Positions 8,029 to 17,995 of a DNA stretch of 64,000 bases are shown here, piece after piece. The notes beneath the pieces were generated by a model. The model was not told the DNA's origin and did no database searches. It worked only from the letters and a program-made list of their open reading frames with translations. The translations under genes were made by a program, and so were the position numbers. The stretch is from positions 1-64,000 of the forward strand of contig NZ_RCVT01000006.1 of NCBI RefSeq assembly GCF_016107325.1, given 5' to 3'. Numbering within the stretch: the stretch's first letter is position 1; each line of letters begins with the position of its first letter. Source of the DNA: Sphingomonas sp. MA1305 (lineage in GTDB: Bacteria; Pseudomonadota; Alphaproteobacteria; Sphingomonadales; Sphingomonadaceae).

Positions 8029-10998
8029 ATGAAGTCATGGGGCCTGGTCGGTGCGTCGCCGATCGTCGTTGCCGCGATGCTGGCGGCTGCATCCGCCGCG
8101 GCGCAGACTGCACCCGCCACGCCGGTACCGTCGGCCGGCGCTGACGCCTCCGCACCGCCGACCGACGGCGCCGATGCGCCGCAGACCGACGCCGCGGTGC
8201 CGCCCGACGACATCGTCGTCACCGGCTTCCGCAACAGCCTGACCAAAGCGATCGACCTCAAGCGCGACGCGATCGGCTTTCGCGATTCGATCGTCGCGGA
8301 GGATATCGGCAAGTTCCCCGAGGCGAACGTGGCGGATTCGCTGCAGCGCATCCCCGGCGTGATCCTGACCCGCGACGGCTTTTCCAACGAGGGCCAGCGG
8401 ATCAGCATCCGCGGCCTCGGCTCCGAATTCACCGTAACGACGATCGACGGCGAGCCGGTGCGCACCACCTCGTCGACCAACGTCGGCAGCTCGACCCGCG
8501 ACTTCAACTACGACGTCTTCCCATCCGAACTGTTCGGCCGCGTCGACGTCTACAAGTCGCCCGCCGCCAATCTCGAGGAGGGCGGCATCGCCGGCGTCGT
8601 CGACCTGCAGACCCCGCGCCCGTTCGACGCCAACGGCCGCGTCATCCGTTATTCGGCGCAGGCCAATTACAACACCCAGTCGAAGGAATGGCGCCCGCGC
8701 GGCTCGCTGCTGCTCAGCGACACCGCAGGCAATTTCGGCGCCTTGTTCGGCGTCGCCTATTCGGAGAACGTCAACGAACGCTCGGGCTTCCAGTCGACCG
8801 GTGGCGGCACCAGCGGCTACAATTCCTCGGCGCTCGCCCGCCTGCCCTATTACGGCACGGTGCCAGCCAATACGGCGGGGCCGTTCAACTTCGAGCTCGA
8901 TCTCAACAATCCGCTCGCCAATTTCGGCGGCCTGACCCGCGCCCAGGTGGCGAACGGCAATCTGCCGCGCTTCTACCGCATCTATGCGTCGAACACCGAC
9001 CGCCAGCGCCTCGCCTTCGTCGGCTCGCTCCAGTACAAGAGCGACCGGTTCGAGGCGAGCATCGACGGCATCGCGTCGGAGCTCAAGGACCAGACCGACG
9101 AATATACGTTCGGCGTGCCGGTGCGCAATTCGCGCACGGTCGCCGGCACCACCAGCGCGCCGGGCACCGGCACCAATTCGGGCCTGATCCCGCTCGACGT
9201 CAAGCTCGACCAGTACAACAACCTCTACGGCACCTTCGGCAATTCGAGCATCCTGACCGAAAGCTTCTATCGCGATACGACCACCAAATTCCGCTACATC
9301 ATCGGCCGTGGCGTGTGGTCGATCGCCGACAACCTCAAGCTGTCGGCGCAGGCCAATTACAGCCAGAGCAAGGCGGTCTATTCGGAAAACCGCATCGTCT
9401 CGAACATCTACGGGATCACCACGACCTTCGATCCGACGGGCAACGTCACCTATCCGACGATCAGCTCGCCGACCAGCTTCACCAATCCGGCCAATTATCG
9501 CGCGCCGTCGCTGGGCTTTGCGATCAACGACGAGCTCGACCGGGTGAAGACCGCACGCGCGGTGGTCGACTGGACGCCGATCGACAATGGCGAGCAACTG
9601 CTCGCGCTGAAGCTCGGCGCCAATTACACCTCCAGCACCAAGCGCGTGCAGCGCCAGGACGGCAGCAGCATCGCCGCGCAGACCGTGCTGCCGCAGGGTG
9701 GCACCTTTGCCAGCAATCCGACGGGCGTGTTCGCCAACATGGATCCGTTCGTCCAGATCGGCGCGCTGAGCAACGGCGGCAACAGCGGCTATCCGTCGCA
9801 ATTCGCGACCTTCTCGCGCGATTTCGTGCTCAACACGCTCAACGCCAATGCCGCCAACCGCCGGGCAACGCCGGCGCTCAACCAGGCCTTCACCGCGGAG
9901 GAAGTGGTCAAGTCGGCCTTCTTCGAAACCTCGTTCAAGATCCCGATCGGCAGCCATCCGTTGCGGATCAACTGGGGCGTGCGCTTCTCCGACACGCGGA
10001 CGCTGATCGACAATTTCCAGGCTGGCACCGGCGGTACCTTCGTCCCGGCCGAGCGGCAGGGCGGCTATCAGAACTTCCTGCCCTCGGCGAGCCTCACCTT
10101 CGACATCACCCCCATGCTGGTGCTGCGCGGTGCGACCGGCGAGACGATCACGCGCAACTCGCTGGCGACGATCGCGGCCGGCACGCGCGTGCCCAATATC
10201 TTCAACCCGGCGGTCACGGTCGGCAATCCCGACCTCAAGCCGCAGCGCGCGACCGGCTATGACGCCGCGCTCGAATGGTATTTCACCCGCGGCGGGCTGC
10301 TCAGCGTCGGCGGCTTCCTGAAGACGCTCTACGACCGGCCGCTGTCGGTCACCGACCGCGTGCCGTTCGGCACCTTGGGCCTGCCGTCCAATCTGTTCAG
10401 CTGCCCGTCGCTCGGTGCCGGTGCCTGCCCGGCCTCGCTCGGCGGCAGCACGATCGACCCCAATTTCCTGTTCGACCGGACGATCACGATCAACCAGTCG
10501 GAGCTCAAGCTGAAGGGGCTGGAATTCGCCTATCAGCAGAATTTCACCTTCCTGCCCAAGCCGTTCGACGGTCTCGGCGTGACCAGCAGCCTGACCCTGA
10601 TCGACCAGCAGGGCAGCGACTTCGTGCTGACCAACGGCGACCGCATCTCGCTGCAGGGGGTGCCGAAATACGCCTACAGCATCACCGGCTTCTACGAGAA
10701 GGGTCCGCTGTCGATCCGCGGCTCGTACAATTACCGCGGCAAGACCGGCCAGAGCCCGCAGAATACCGGCAACAACCAGGTGCCCTATCTCAACGCGCAG
10801 GGCTTCCTCGACGGGACGATCAGCTACCGGTTCAGCGACCTGATCGAGTTCCGCATCGATGCGCTGAACATCACCAACCAGAACGTCTATTTCTTCTACG
10901 AAGACCCGAGCCAGCCGGCAGGCAACGGCCAGTCGCGGCGGGACAATTCCTATTTCAACGGCCGCACCCTCTCGATCGGGATCCGCGGCAAGTTCTGA
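8029..10998 (+). CDS. TonB-dependent outer-membrane receptor (carbohydrate uptake type)
   Basis: A 989-residue receptor with a signal peptide ending near SAAAQ, a TonB-box-like DDIVVTG, and plug motifs ANVADSLQRIPGVILTRDG and ISIRGLGSEFTVTTIDGEPV. A long barrel follows and ends in a basic/aromatic tail (IGIRGKF). GGGGAGAGGA precedes the ATG. It is a paralogue-type partner of the receptor at 1740 with different substrate-binding loops, so the locus may import two related oligosaccharides or a large and a small product of the same polymer. It is transcribed from its own promoter at 7959 in the same direction as the regulator. Confidence 0.93.
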   Translation: MKSWGLVGASPIVVAAMLAAASAAAQTAPATPVPSAGADASAPPTDGADAPQTDAAVPPDDIVVTGFRNSLTKAIDLKRDAIGFRDSIVAEDIGKFPEANVADSLQRIPGVILTRDGFSNEGQRISIRGLGSEFTVTTIDGEPVRTTSSTNVGSSTRDFNYDVFPSELFGRVDVYKSPAANLEEGGIAGVVDLQTPRPFDANGRVIRYSAQANYNTQSKEWRPRGSLLLSDTAGNFGALFGVAYSENVNERSGFQSTGGGTSGYNSSALARLPYYGTVPANTAGPFNFELDLNNPLANFGGLTRAQVANGNLPRFYRIYASNTDRQRLAFVGSLQYKSDRFEASIDGIASELKDQTDEYTFGVPVRNSRTVAGTTSAPGTGTNSGLIPLDVKLDQYNNLYGTFGNSSILTESFYRDTTTKFRYIIGRGVWSIADNLKLSAQANYSQSKAVYSENRIVSNIYGITTTFDPTGNVTYPTISSPTSFTNPANYRAPSLGFAINDELDRVKTARAVVDWTPIDNGEQLLALKLGANYTSSTKRVQRQDGSSIAAQTVLPQGGTFASNPTGVFANMDPFVQIGALSNGGNSGYPSQFATFSRDFVLNTLNANAANRRATPALNQAFTAEEVVKSAFFETSFKIPIGSHPLRINWGVRFSDTRTLIDNFQAGTGGTFVPAERQGGYQNFLPSASLTFDITPMLVLRGATGETITRNSLATIAAGTRVPNIFNPAVTVGNPDLKPQRATGYDAALEWYFTRGGLLSVGGFLKTLYDRPLSVTDRVPFGTLGLPSNLFSCPSLGAGACPASLGGSTIDPNFLFDRTITINQSELKLKGLEFAYQQNFTFLPKPFDGLGVTSSLTLIDQQGSDFVLTNGDRISLQGVPKYAYSITGFYEKGPLSIRGSYNYRGKTGQSPQNTGNNQVPYLNAQGFLDGTISYRFSDLIEFRIDALNITNQNVYFFYEDPSQPAGNGQSRRDNSYFNGRTLSIGIRGKF

Positions 10999-11068
10999 CA
11001 GGTCCCCCACCTGGGGCGTCCGGGCGATGGCCGCCGGGACGCCCCGCTTTCTCGCCGAGCGGTGGGGT

Positions 11069-11097
11069 TTGACACCTCGGCATGGTCATATGATAAC
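11069..11097 (+). promoter_or_regulatory. Promoter for the MFS-GH105-kduI operon, block shared with 7959
   Basis: TTGACA (11069-11074) and GATAAC (11092-11097) are separated by 17 bases. The segments TTGACACCTCG and TCATATGATAACT match the 7959 promoter exactly with the same six-base gap between them. This points to a common regulator acting on both transcripts. The transcription start should fall just before the MFS gene. Confidence 0.6.
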
Positions 11098-11142
11098 TTT
11101 TGCCAGGGGTGCCGAATGGCGGCACGGGAGGGGACGAGCGCG

Positions 11143-12453
11143 ATGTCAGCGGATCAGGTGACCGGCGCCCGCATGGCCGGTCCGACCCCAGAGATCGGCC
11201 GCTATCGCTGGACGATCTGCGCGCTGCTCTTCGCCGCGACGGCGATCAACTATATCGACCGCCAGATGATCGGCGTGCTGAAGCCGGTGCTGCAGAAGGA
11301 CCTCGGCTGGAGCGAGGGGCAATATGCCGACGTCGTCTTCTGGTTCCAGGCGGCCTATGCGATCGGCTTCCTCGCCGCAGGACGGCTGGTCGACGCGGTC
11401 GGTGCACGGATCGGCTATGCGGTCGCCTTCACCCTGTGGACGCTGGCGCATGTCGCGCACGGCCTGGTCGGATCGGTGACGCAATTCGCCGCGGCGCGCT
11501 TCGCGCTCGGCCTCGGCGAGTCCGGCAATTTCCCCTCCGGCCTCAAGGCGGTGACGGACTGGTTTCCGCAGCGCGAGCGCGCGCTCGCGGTCGGATTGTT
11601 CAACGCCGGCGCCAATGTCGGCGCGATCGCGACGCCGCTGATCGTGCCGGCGATCACCCTCGCTTATGGCTGGCGGATGGCGTTCATCGCGACCGGCGCG
11701 CTCAGCATCGTCTGGCTGATCGCCTGGATCAGCCTGTATCGCCGGCCCGAGGAACAGCCGCGCCTCTCCACCGCCGAACTGGCGCTGATCCGCAGCGATC
11801 CCGTCACACCCGCCGGCCGCCTGCCCTGGCTGCGGCTGTTCGCGGTGCGCGAGACCTGGGCCTATGCGATCCCGAAGTTTCTGACCGATCCGATCTGGTG
11901 GATGTTCCTGTTCTGGCTGCCGGACTTCCTCGGCAAGCGCTACGGCCTCGACCTCAAGAGCTTCGGCCCGCCATTGGTCGTCATCTATCTGCTGTCCGAC
12001 GGCGGCAGCGTGCTCGGCGGCTGGCTGTCGTCGCGGCTGATCCAGCGCGGCTGGAGCGCCAATGCCGCGCGCAAGGCGACGATGCTGGGCTGTGCGATCG
12101 CGGTGCTGCCGATCGTCACCGTCCAGCATGTCGACCAATTGTGGCTGGCGGTGCTGCTGATCGGCCTCGCCACCGCTGCGCACCAGGCTTTTTCCGCCAA
12201 TCTGCTGACCCTGCCGTCCGACCTGTTTCCGCGCGCCGGCGTCGCCTCGGTGGTCGGCATCGGCGGCACCGCGGGCGCGATCGGCGGCATGCTGATCGCC
12301 AAGTTCGTCGGTTACGTGCTCGACGTGTCGGGCAGCTACACGCCGATCTTCGCCGTCGCCGCCTCCGCTTATCTGCTCGCGCTCGCCGCGCTCCACCTCA
12401 TCAGCCCGCGGCTCGCGCCCGCGACCCTGCCCCGTTCGGAGACCGTCGCATGA
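11143..12453 (+). CDS. MFS transporter, hexuronate/anion:cation symporter type
   Basis: The 436-residue inner-membrane protein has about 12 membrane segments and the motifs of the ACS subfamily that includes Exu[23 protein letters not shown] at the first helix pair, [18 protein letters not shown] in the fifth helix region, and [22 protein letters not shown]. It should import a monomeric uronate or its unsaturated derivative. The ATG at 11143 was chosen because GGGAGGGGA lies at proper spacing; an in-frame ATG at 11116 would also sit downstream of the promoter. Its stop overlaps the start of the hydrolase gene (ATGA), so they form an operon with kduI. Confidence 0.88.
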   Translation: MSADQVTGARMAGPTPEIGRYRWTICALLFAATAINYIDRQMIGVLKPVLQKDLGWSEGQYADVVFWFQAAYAIGFLAAGRLVDAVGARIGYAVAFTLWTLAHVAHGLVGSVTQFAAARFALGLGESGNFPSGLKAVTDWFPQRERALAVGLFNAGANVGAIATPLIVPAITLAYGWRMAFIATGALSIVWLIAWISLYRRPEEQPRLSTAELALIRSDPVTPAGRLPWLRLFAVRETWAYAIPKFLTDPIWWMFLFWLPDFLGKRYGLDLKSFGPPLVVIYLLSDGGSVLGGWLSSRLIQRGWSANAARKATMLGCAIAVLPIVTVQHVDQLWLAVLLIGLATAAHQAFSANLLTLPSDLFPRAGVASVVGIGGTAGAIGGMLIAKFVGYVLDVSGSYTPIFAVAASAYLLALAALHLISPRLAPATLPRSETVA

Positions 12454-13598
12454 TCCTCCCCGCTCTCGCTCTGGCGGCCGCGACGCCGCTCCTCGTTGCG
12501 CCGCAACCCGTTCCTGCCGAAGCCACCACGCAGGCGCCGCTCGCCGCGGCGGTGCGGCTCGCCGACTGGCAATTGGCGCGCATGGCCGACAGCGCGCACG
12601 TCAGCCGCGCGACGGGCGAGACGCGCAACCCGCGCGCCTGGGAACAGGCGGTGTTCTGGGTCGGCATGACCGCGCTCGCCGACGCCGGCGCCCCGCCGCG
12701 CATCCGCGACGCGATCCTGGCGATGGGCCGCGCCAACCAGTGGCAGCCGGGCGCCAAGCCCTATTTCGCCGACGATCATGCGATCACGCAAAGCTATCTC
12801 TGGGCCGCGGCGCACGGCGCCGGCCCGGCCGCACTGGCGCCGACCCGCGCCGCCTTCGATCGCGTCGTCGGCCGGCCGGCGGTGACCACCCTCGCCTTCT
12901 ACGTGCCGCCGAGCGGCTATGGCGACACCGAATGCCTGACGCGCTGGTGCTGGTGCGACGCTTTGTTCATGGCCCCGCCGGCGCTGGTCGAGCTCAGCCG
13001 GCAGACCGGCGACCCGCGCTACCGCAATTTCGCGCTGAAGGAATTCTGGGCGACCACCGACTTCCTGTTCGATCCGGTCGAGCATCTCTATTACCGCGAC
13101 AGCCGCTTCTTCGAGCGCCGCGACGCCAGGCAGCGCAAGCAATTCTGGTCGCGCGGCAACGGCTGGGTGTTCGCCGGCATGGCGCGGATCATCCCGCTGC
13201 TGCCCAGGGGCAGCGCCGACCGCATCCGCATGGAAGGGCTGTTCCGCACGATGGCGACCAAGCTCGCCGCGGTGCAGAAGCCCGACGGCTATTGGGCGCC
13301 GTCGCTGCTCGCGCCCGAGGACAGCCCGCCGGAAGCGAGCGGCACCGCCTTCTACACCTATGGCATGGCCTGGGGCGTCAACAGCGGGCTGTTGCCGCGC
13401 GCCACCTATGCGCCCGTCGCGCAGCGCGGCTGGGCGGCGCTCACCCGCGCGATCCAGCCCGACGGCCGGCTCGGCTGGGTGCAGCAGGTCAGCGACCGGC
13501 CGGAGACGGTTGCGCCCGGCGACACCCAATATTACGGGGTCGGCGCCTTCCTGCTCGCGGCGACGCAGATGGCGGCGCTCGACCGCGCGGCGCGCTGA
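12450..13598 (+). CDS. GH105/GH88-type unsaturated glycuronyl hydrolase
   Basis: This 382-residue alpha/alpha-barrel enzyme should remove the 4,5-unsaturated uronic acid left at the end of lyase products by hydrating the double bond. The likely catalytic Asp is in [11 protein letters not shown] (about residue 170), matching the Asp of the WMDGLFMA-type motif in YteR-like enzymes. Further family segments are [17 protein letters not shown] and [12 protein letters not shown] weak N-terminal hydrophobic stretch may be a signal peptide. The start overlaps the permease stop by four bases. The product, a 5-keto-4-deoxyuronate, is the substrate of the next gene. Confidence 0.87.
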   Translation: MILPALALAAATPLLVAPQPVPAEATTQAPLAAAVRLADWQLARMADSAHVSRATGETRNPRAWEQAVFWVGMTALADAGAPPRIRDAILAMGRANQWQPGAKPYFADDHAITQSYLWAAAHGAGPAALAPTRAAFDRVVGRPAVTTLAFYVPPSGYGDTECLTRWCWCDALFMAPPALVELSRQTGDPRYRNFALKEFWATTDFLFDPVEHLYYRDSRFFERRDARQRKQFWSRGNGWVFAGMARIIPLLPRGSADRIRMEGLFRTMATKLAAVQKPDGYWAPSLLAPEDSPPEASGTAFYTYGMAWGVNSGLLPRATYAPVAQRGWAALTRAIQPDGRLGWVQQVSDRPETVAPGDTQYYGVGAFLLAATQMAALDRAAR

Positions 13599-13612
13599 CC
13601 GGGCCCGCACGC

Positions 13613-14449
13613 ATGTACGAACGGACCTATTACGCCACCCATCCCGATATGATGGCGGGGGCGTCCAACGCCGATCTGCGCGACCGCTATCTGGTCGACG
13701 ATCTGTTCCGCGCCGGCGAGATCGTGCTGACCTATTCGCACGGCGAACGCTTCGTGATCGGCGCGGCGGTGCCGGCGGAAGCCAACGAGCTGGCGCTGCC
13801 GGTGCAGGACGCGCCGGCGAGCGCGGCCGGCCATCCCCTGCTCGAACGGCGCGAGCTCGGCGTGGTCAATATCGGTGCCCCCGGCCGCGTCACCGTCGAC
13901 GGAGAGGCGATCGCGCTCGACCGCTACGAGGCGCTCTACGTGCCGATGGGATCGGCCGACGTGCGCTTCGCCGGCGACGGCGCGCGCTTCTATCTGCTCA
14001 GCGTCCCCGCCCATGCCGCTTTGCCCTTGCGCAAGGTGACGCTGACCGACGCCGAACCGATGAGGCGCGGCAGCCTGGCGACGTCGAACGATCGCGAGAT
14101 CCACCAGCTGATCCTGCCGCACCGCTGCGCCAGCGCCTCGCTGTGCCTCGGCCTCACCCGGCTGAAGCCCGGGTCGGTGTGGAACACGATGCCGCCCCAC
14201 GTCCACGAGCGGCGCAGCGAGATCTACCTCTATTTCGACCTGGGCGAGGACGATCGCGTCTTCCACTTCATGGGCCGGCCCGACGATCTGCGGACGATCG
14301 TGATGCGCAACGAGGAGGTGGTGATCAGCCCGCCCTGGTCGGTGCACATGGGCGCGGGCACCCGCAACTACGCCTTCGTCTGGGCGATGGCGGGCGAGAA
14401 CCAGGATTACGAGGATATGGCGGTCTGCGACATCTGCCAGTTGCGGTAA
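13613..14449 (+). CDS. kduI: 5-keto-4-deoxyuronate isomerase KduI
   Basis: The 278-residue length equals that of the classical enzyme. The cupin metal ligands fall at His196, His198, Glu203 ([12 protein letters not shown]) and His245 ([11 protein letters not shown]), the positions I recall for the E. coli protein. It converts 5-keto-4-deoxyuronate to 3-deoxy-D-glycero-2,5-hexodiulosonate in the cytoplasm. It is the last gene of the operon with the permease and glycuronyl hydrolase. KduD, KdgK and KdgA, needed for the next steps, are not in the window. An array of 8-bp repeats follows ten bases after the stop. Confidence 0.95.
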   Translation: MYERTYYATHPDMMAGASNADLRDRYLVDDLFRAGEIVLTYSHGERFVIGAAVPAEANELALPVQDAPASAAGHPLLERRELGVVNIGAPGRVTVDGEAIALDRYEALYVPMGSADVRFAGDGARFYLLSVPAHAALPLRKVTLTDAEPMRRGSLATSNDREIHQLILPHRCASASLCLGLTRLKPGSVWNTMPPHVHERRSEIYLYFDLGEDDRVFHFMGRPDDLRTIVMRNEEVVISPPWSVHMGAGTRNYAFVWAMAGENQDYEDMAVCDICQLR

Positions 14450-14458
14450 ATTTTTCCC

Positions 14459-14490
14459 CTGTCGGCGTGTCGACAGGTCGACCTCTCGGC
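14459..14490 (+). repeat. 8-bp phased RTGTCGRC array (four units)
   Basis: Four contiguous 8-mers, CTGTCGGC, GTGTCGAC, AGGTCGAC and CTCTCGGC, fill the short gap between convergent kduI and the HAD gene. They belong to the family found upstream of parA at 42126. The segment from 14459 also contains CCTGTCG/CGACAGG, which could form a hairpin, so a terminator role cannot be excluded. No T-run follows on either strand. Confidence 0.6.
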
Positions 14491-14507
14491 AGATGTTGCA
14501 GCCGGCG

Positions 14508-16874
14508 TCAGGCGGCCTCGGCGACGGACTCGGCGGTAACGGCAGGGCCGGCCATCGTGTCCGCCGCGACGACCGGCCGGAACACGATGGACAGGGCGAG
14601 CGGCTCGGCATAGCGGCCGGCAGGCGGCGTGATGAACATCAGGCTGTTCGCATTGCAGCGCCATAGCCCCGCGGCCAGTTCCTCCATGGCATCGTGGATC
14701 GGTTCGGCGTCGATCGGCGGCCGTGCCGCACCCCGCCGCGCGTCGAAATCGGCGACATAGTGGAACGAGATATCGTCGATCTGCACGATGCGGCCGATCG
14801 CCCCCATCGGGATGGCGACGCCGAATTGCGCCGCGCCGACCGGGACGATCAGGCTGAAATAGCCGTCGTGCGTCAGGGAGGCGGTGAATTGCTGCGCCAA
14901 TTGCCGATCCTGCTGGGTCAGGATCACCTCGACCGGGCGGGTGACGGGGGTGACGTCGCTGATCCGCAGATCGAGCCCCAGACGCGCGGCGGACAGATGC
15001 GCCAGCGACATGGGCAGGCCCTGCGGCTGCAATTCGCCGGCCAGGAACATGCGGTTGGCGTTGCGCAGATACGACAGGCCCCAGCGGCGCAATTCCTGCT
15101 GGGCCCGCAACGGATCGACGATCGCGATCAGATCGTCGGTGCCCAGATTCACGTCATGCTGGAATTCGGCGAAGATGCCGATCTCGGCGGCCTGCGGCAG
15201 GAAGAGCAGGCGCGCCAGGATCGCCATGGCGGTCTGGCGATCGCCATCGGCGTCCGCGGATGCCGGCGGTCGGTGAACGGCGGCCGAGGCGTCACGTGCG
15301 AAGGCGATCGCCCCCGACTGGATGGCCTGGCGGGTGGCGCGCTGGCTGGCGCTGATCAGGCAGGACTTGTGCTTGGGGCGGCCGTTGTCGGCATAGTCGA
15401 TCGCCGACCCCTTGTCCGATGTCGCGACCTGCTCGACGACCGCGATCTGCATGCTGAGCGCCTTCAGCGTGCGATGGTCGTAATGGCGCGCATCGAACAG
15501 CCCGCGCTTGCTGGCCGGGTCGCAGCGATGGTCGGTCAGCAGCAGATATCGGCCGGTCACCCGCACGTCGAGCTGCTCCTCGAGCAGCGGCGTCACCCGG
15601 TCCTGCACCGTCCCCTTATAGCCCAGGTCGACGAGCATGATGATGTCGCCTGCGGCGATCCGGCCCTCGCGGCGGACATGCTGCACCATGCGGCGGGCAA
15701 AGGCGGCGCTGCGGCTGCAGATCCGGCGCACGACATCGGGCGCGAGCACCCCTGCCCGGAACGTGTCGTTGTCGGTGCCGATCCGCGCCGCTTCCTCGCT
15801 GGTCAGGCCCAATTGCGTCGCAAGGACGTCGGTACGCTCCGTCGGCTCGTCCTGCAGATAGGCGCGGATCGCCGCACCGTCCACGAACGAGCCGCGCCGG
15901 GCGGTGAACCGGCTGATCGAGATCGCCGCGCCCTGGCCACCCGCGGCCTCGAACATCGCGAGCGGCAGAAAGCCGTCGCGCAGCAGGAACAGCGGCTTCA
16001 CCGGCCGCCCGGACGCGGCCGCCAGTTCGGCGATCTCGGCCTGCAGCCATTGCGAGAAGCTGTGCAGGACGGGGCCGAAGACGTCATGGCCCAGCGCCGA
16101 CTTGGGCTCCTCCAGCGCGCGGGACGCGATCGCCGGACGATGCAGCTGCAGCGTCGGTCGCGACACGGTCGTGGCCGGATCGAAGAGGGCGGCGACCGCC
16201 GCTTCCAGGCGAAGGCGATGCTCGGTCTCGGCGTCGAACTGCTTGATGTGGACGGCATGGAGGTCGGCCTGGTCCGCGGCGATGCCGTCCGCGCGCAGAT
16301 TGTCGCCGACGTGCAGGATCGCGGCCGGCGGGACGTTTAGCGCGCGAAGAACCGGCCCGAACATGCCGTCGGCCTTGCTGGCGCCGATTTCGGACGAGCA
16401 GAAGATCCGGTCGATCATCGCGGCGACATCCTCCCCCGCCGCGGCTCGGATCAACCCGCGCAATTGCGGCTCGGACAGATAGGTGTCGCTGACGATGATG
16501 ACCTGCAATCCGGCCGCCTTGGCACGGCGGATCAGCGCCACCGTCGGCGCGAAGGCGAAGCAGTGACGCGCTTCCAGGGCCAGCTCCGCCGCGACGCCAT
16601 CACCCGGAAAGACCGGCCATTGGGCGTAGATCTGCTCGATCGACACCTCGCGCGTGCCCTGATCGGCCCATTGCAGGTCGCGCGCGATCTTTTCGGCCTC
16701 GGTGCGCGGTTCGATGCCACCGCCGGCGATGGCGAGTTCGGCGAACACATCCTGCGGCCGGTGGGTCGCACGCCAGATCAACGTGTCGAAACAGTCGAGC
16801 GAGACGATCCGGATGCCTGCCGGCGCCCTGTCCAGCAACGTGGCCAGTTCGAACGGGCGGACGGTCGTGATCAT
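14508..16874 (-). CDS. Large HAD-superfamily domain protein of unknown role
   Basis: The 788-residue protein has an N-terminal HAD hydrolase domain: DCFDT at residues 27-31 holds the nucleophile Asp, SDTYLS gives motif II, the Lys in GASKADGMFGPVL motif III and HVGDNLRADG motif IV. About 550 further residues follow with no domain I can name with certainty, including FLLRDGFLPLAMFEAAGG and LVDLGYKGTVQDRVTPLLEE. Proteins of this architecture occur beside glycosyltransferases in polysaccharide clusters. AAGGAG precedes the ATG at 16874. It is followed upstream by a methyltransferase on the same strand, suggesting a two-gene unit acting on a sugar or glycan. The substrate is unknown. Confidence 0.7.
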   Translation of the reverse strand: MITTVRPFELATLLDRAPAGIRIVSLDCFDTLIWRATHRPQDVFAELAIAGGGIEPRTEAEKIARDLQWADQGTREVSIEQIYAQWPVFPGDGVAAELALEARHCFAFAPTVALIRRAKAAGLQVIIVSDTYLSEPQLRGLIRAAAGEDVAAMIDRIFCSSEIGASKADGMFGPVLRALNVPPAAILHVGDNLRADGIAADQADLHAVHIKQFDAETEHRLRLEAAVAALFDPATTVSRPTLQLHRPAIASRALEEPKSALGHDVFGPVLHSFSQWLQAEIAELAAASGRPVKPLFLLRDGFLPLAMFEAAGGQGAAISISRFTARRGSFVDGAAIRAYLQDEPTERTDVLATQLGLTSEEAARIGTDNDTFRAGVLAPDVVRRICSRSAAFARRMVQHVRREGRIAAGDIIMLVDLGYKGTVQDRVTPLLEEQLDVRVTGRYLLLTDHRCDPASKRGLFDARHYDHRTLKALSMQIAVVEQVATSDKGSAIDYADNGRPKHKSCLISASQRATRQAIQSGAIAFARDASAAVHRPPASADADGDRQTAMAILARLLFLPQAAEIGIFAEFQHDVNLGTDDLIAIVDPLRAQQELRRWGLSYLRNANRMFLAGELQPQGLPMSLAHLSAARLGLDLRISDVTPVTRPVEVILTQQDRQLAQQFTASLTHDGYFSLIVPVGAAQFGVAIPMGAIGRIVQIDDISFHYVADFDARRGAARPPIDAEPIHDAMEELAAGLWRCNANSLMFITPPAGRYAEPLALSIVFRPVVAADTMAGPAVTAESVAEAA

Positions 16875-16960
16875 CGGCGAATGCTCCTTCGGCCCCCGCT
16901 ATGGGCGAATATCACTACTGATCCGTTAACCATCCGACGCGGTCGGCATCCTCCGCCCGT

Positions 16961-17779
16961 TCACGCGGGACCGGCGGCATCCTGCCATTCCAAGACCTTC
17001 AGGTAATTGGCCAGGCGATTGTCCTCCATCCGGCGCAGCAAGGGGTTCTGGTGATAGGGGGCGAGCAGGTCGGCGAGCGCATCGCTCCACGGCGCATCCG
17101 CCGTGAACAGGACGCCCAGCCCGAATACGGCGGGCACGACCGCAAAGGCATAGCCATGCCCGTCGGCGTGGGCCCGCGCGCGAAAATCGTCGATCGCGGT
17201 GAGCACGCCGTTGCGCGGGCCGCCCTCATGCGTCGCCCAGGCGAACTGTCCCATGCCGCGGAAGCCGCCACCGTGCACCAGGGGCGAATGGCCGGGCAGC
17301 GCACCGCCTTCGAAACTGTACGGATGGCGGAATTCGGCGGGTATCGTCTCCGGCGCATAATACATGTCGCGTCGTCCCGACGGCCAGGCGACATCGTGCA
17401 AGAAGGCGAGCAAGGGCCGTCCGTCCCGCCGGCAGATCGTCTCAATGGCGTTCAGTTCCGCATGCACCGTGTACCAATTGTGATCGCCGTCGATCAGCCA
17501 GGCGTCGACGTCCGCCAGGTCCGGCAGCGCCGACAGGCTGGTGTCGGCGATATGCCGGACCTGGGGATTGGCGGCCGCCCAGTGCCGGAATTCGGGTTTC
17601 GGCGCGGGATCGATGCTGACCAGCGTGCCATCGCGCGCGCCGACATAGGCGGCGATCTCGACCGACATGCCGCCATATTCCGCGCCGATCTCGACGATGT
17701 TTCGCGCCCCCGCGACCTGCAGGGCCTGCAGGATGAGGGTCGAGAATTCGGACATGCTGTGGATCAGGAGGTCGGACAT
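16961..17779 (-). CDS. Class I SAM-dependent methyltransferase
   Basis: A 272-residue cytoplasmic protein with the SAM-binding motif I IVEIGAEYGGMSVEIA (about residues 28-43), the acidic strand end LVSIDPAPK and the post-motif DAWLIDGDHNWYTV. The layout resembles methyltransferases of the TylF/cephalosporin-hydroxylase-like group that modify sugars or secondary metabolites. It lies upstream of the large HAD gene on the same strand, 86 bases away, and may act with it. The ribosome-binding site is weak. The substrate cannot be deduced. Confidence 0.75.
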   Translation of the reverse strand: MSDLLIHSMSEFSTLILQALQVAGARNIVEIGAEYGGMSVEIAAYVGARDGTLVSIDPAPKPEFRHWAAANPQVRHIADTSLSALPDLADVDAWLIDGDHNWYTVHAELNAIETICRRDGRPLLAFLHDVAWPSGRRDMYYAPETIPAEFRHPYSFEGGALPGHSPLVHGGGFRGMGQFAWATHEGGPRNGVLTAIDDFRARAHADGHGYAFAVVPAVFGLGVLFTADAPWSDALADLLAPYHQNPLLRRMEDNRLANYLKVLEWQDAAGPA

Positions 17780-17995
17780 CGACAGGACAGCCTCATCGCA
17801 GTGGCTAGACGGACCGACGATCCGCAGCGATCGATCGGAACGGACATACCCCGGAGGGCAAGGCCCTGCATTCCTATGCCGAACATGCTTAAGCCGCGTT
17901 AACGGGAGGTCGCGGGCCAGCCGATCGCGGACAGCCGCGGTTCAGCCCGTCCGGATCAGCATGACGACCGGGCATTCGCAGCAGGGAATGGACGG

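Noticed and set aside
8035..11010. Open frame of 991 codons on the minus strand opposite the second TonB receptor
   Set aside because: It is a shadow of high-GC codon use: Asp/Val/Arg-rich, no motif, and the plus strand gives a textbook receptor with signal peptide and plug.
14694..16340. Open frame of 548 codons on the plus strand opposite the HAD gene
   Set aside because: Composition is shadow-like and HAD motifs are read on the minus strand.
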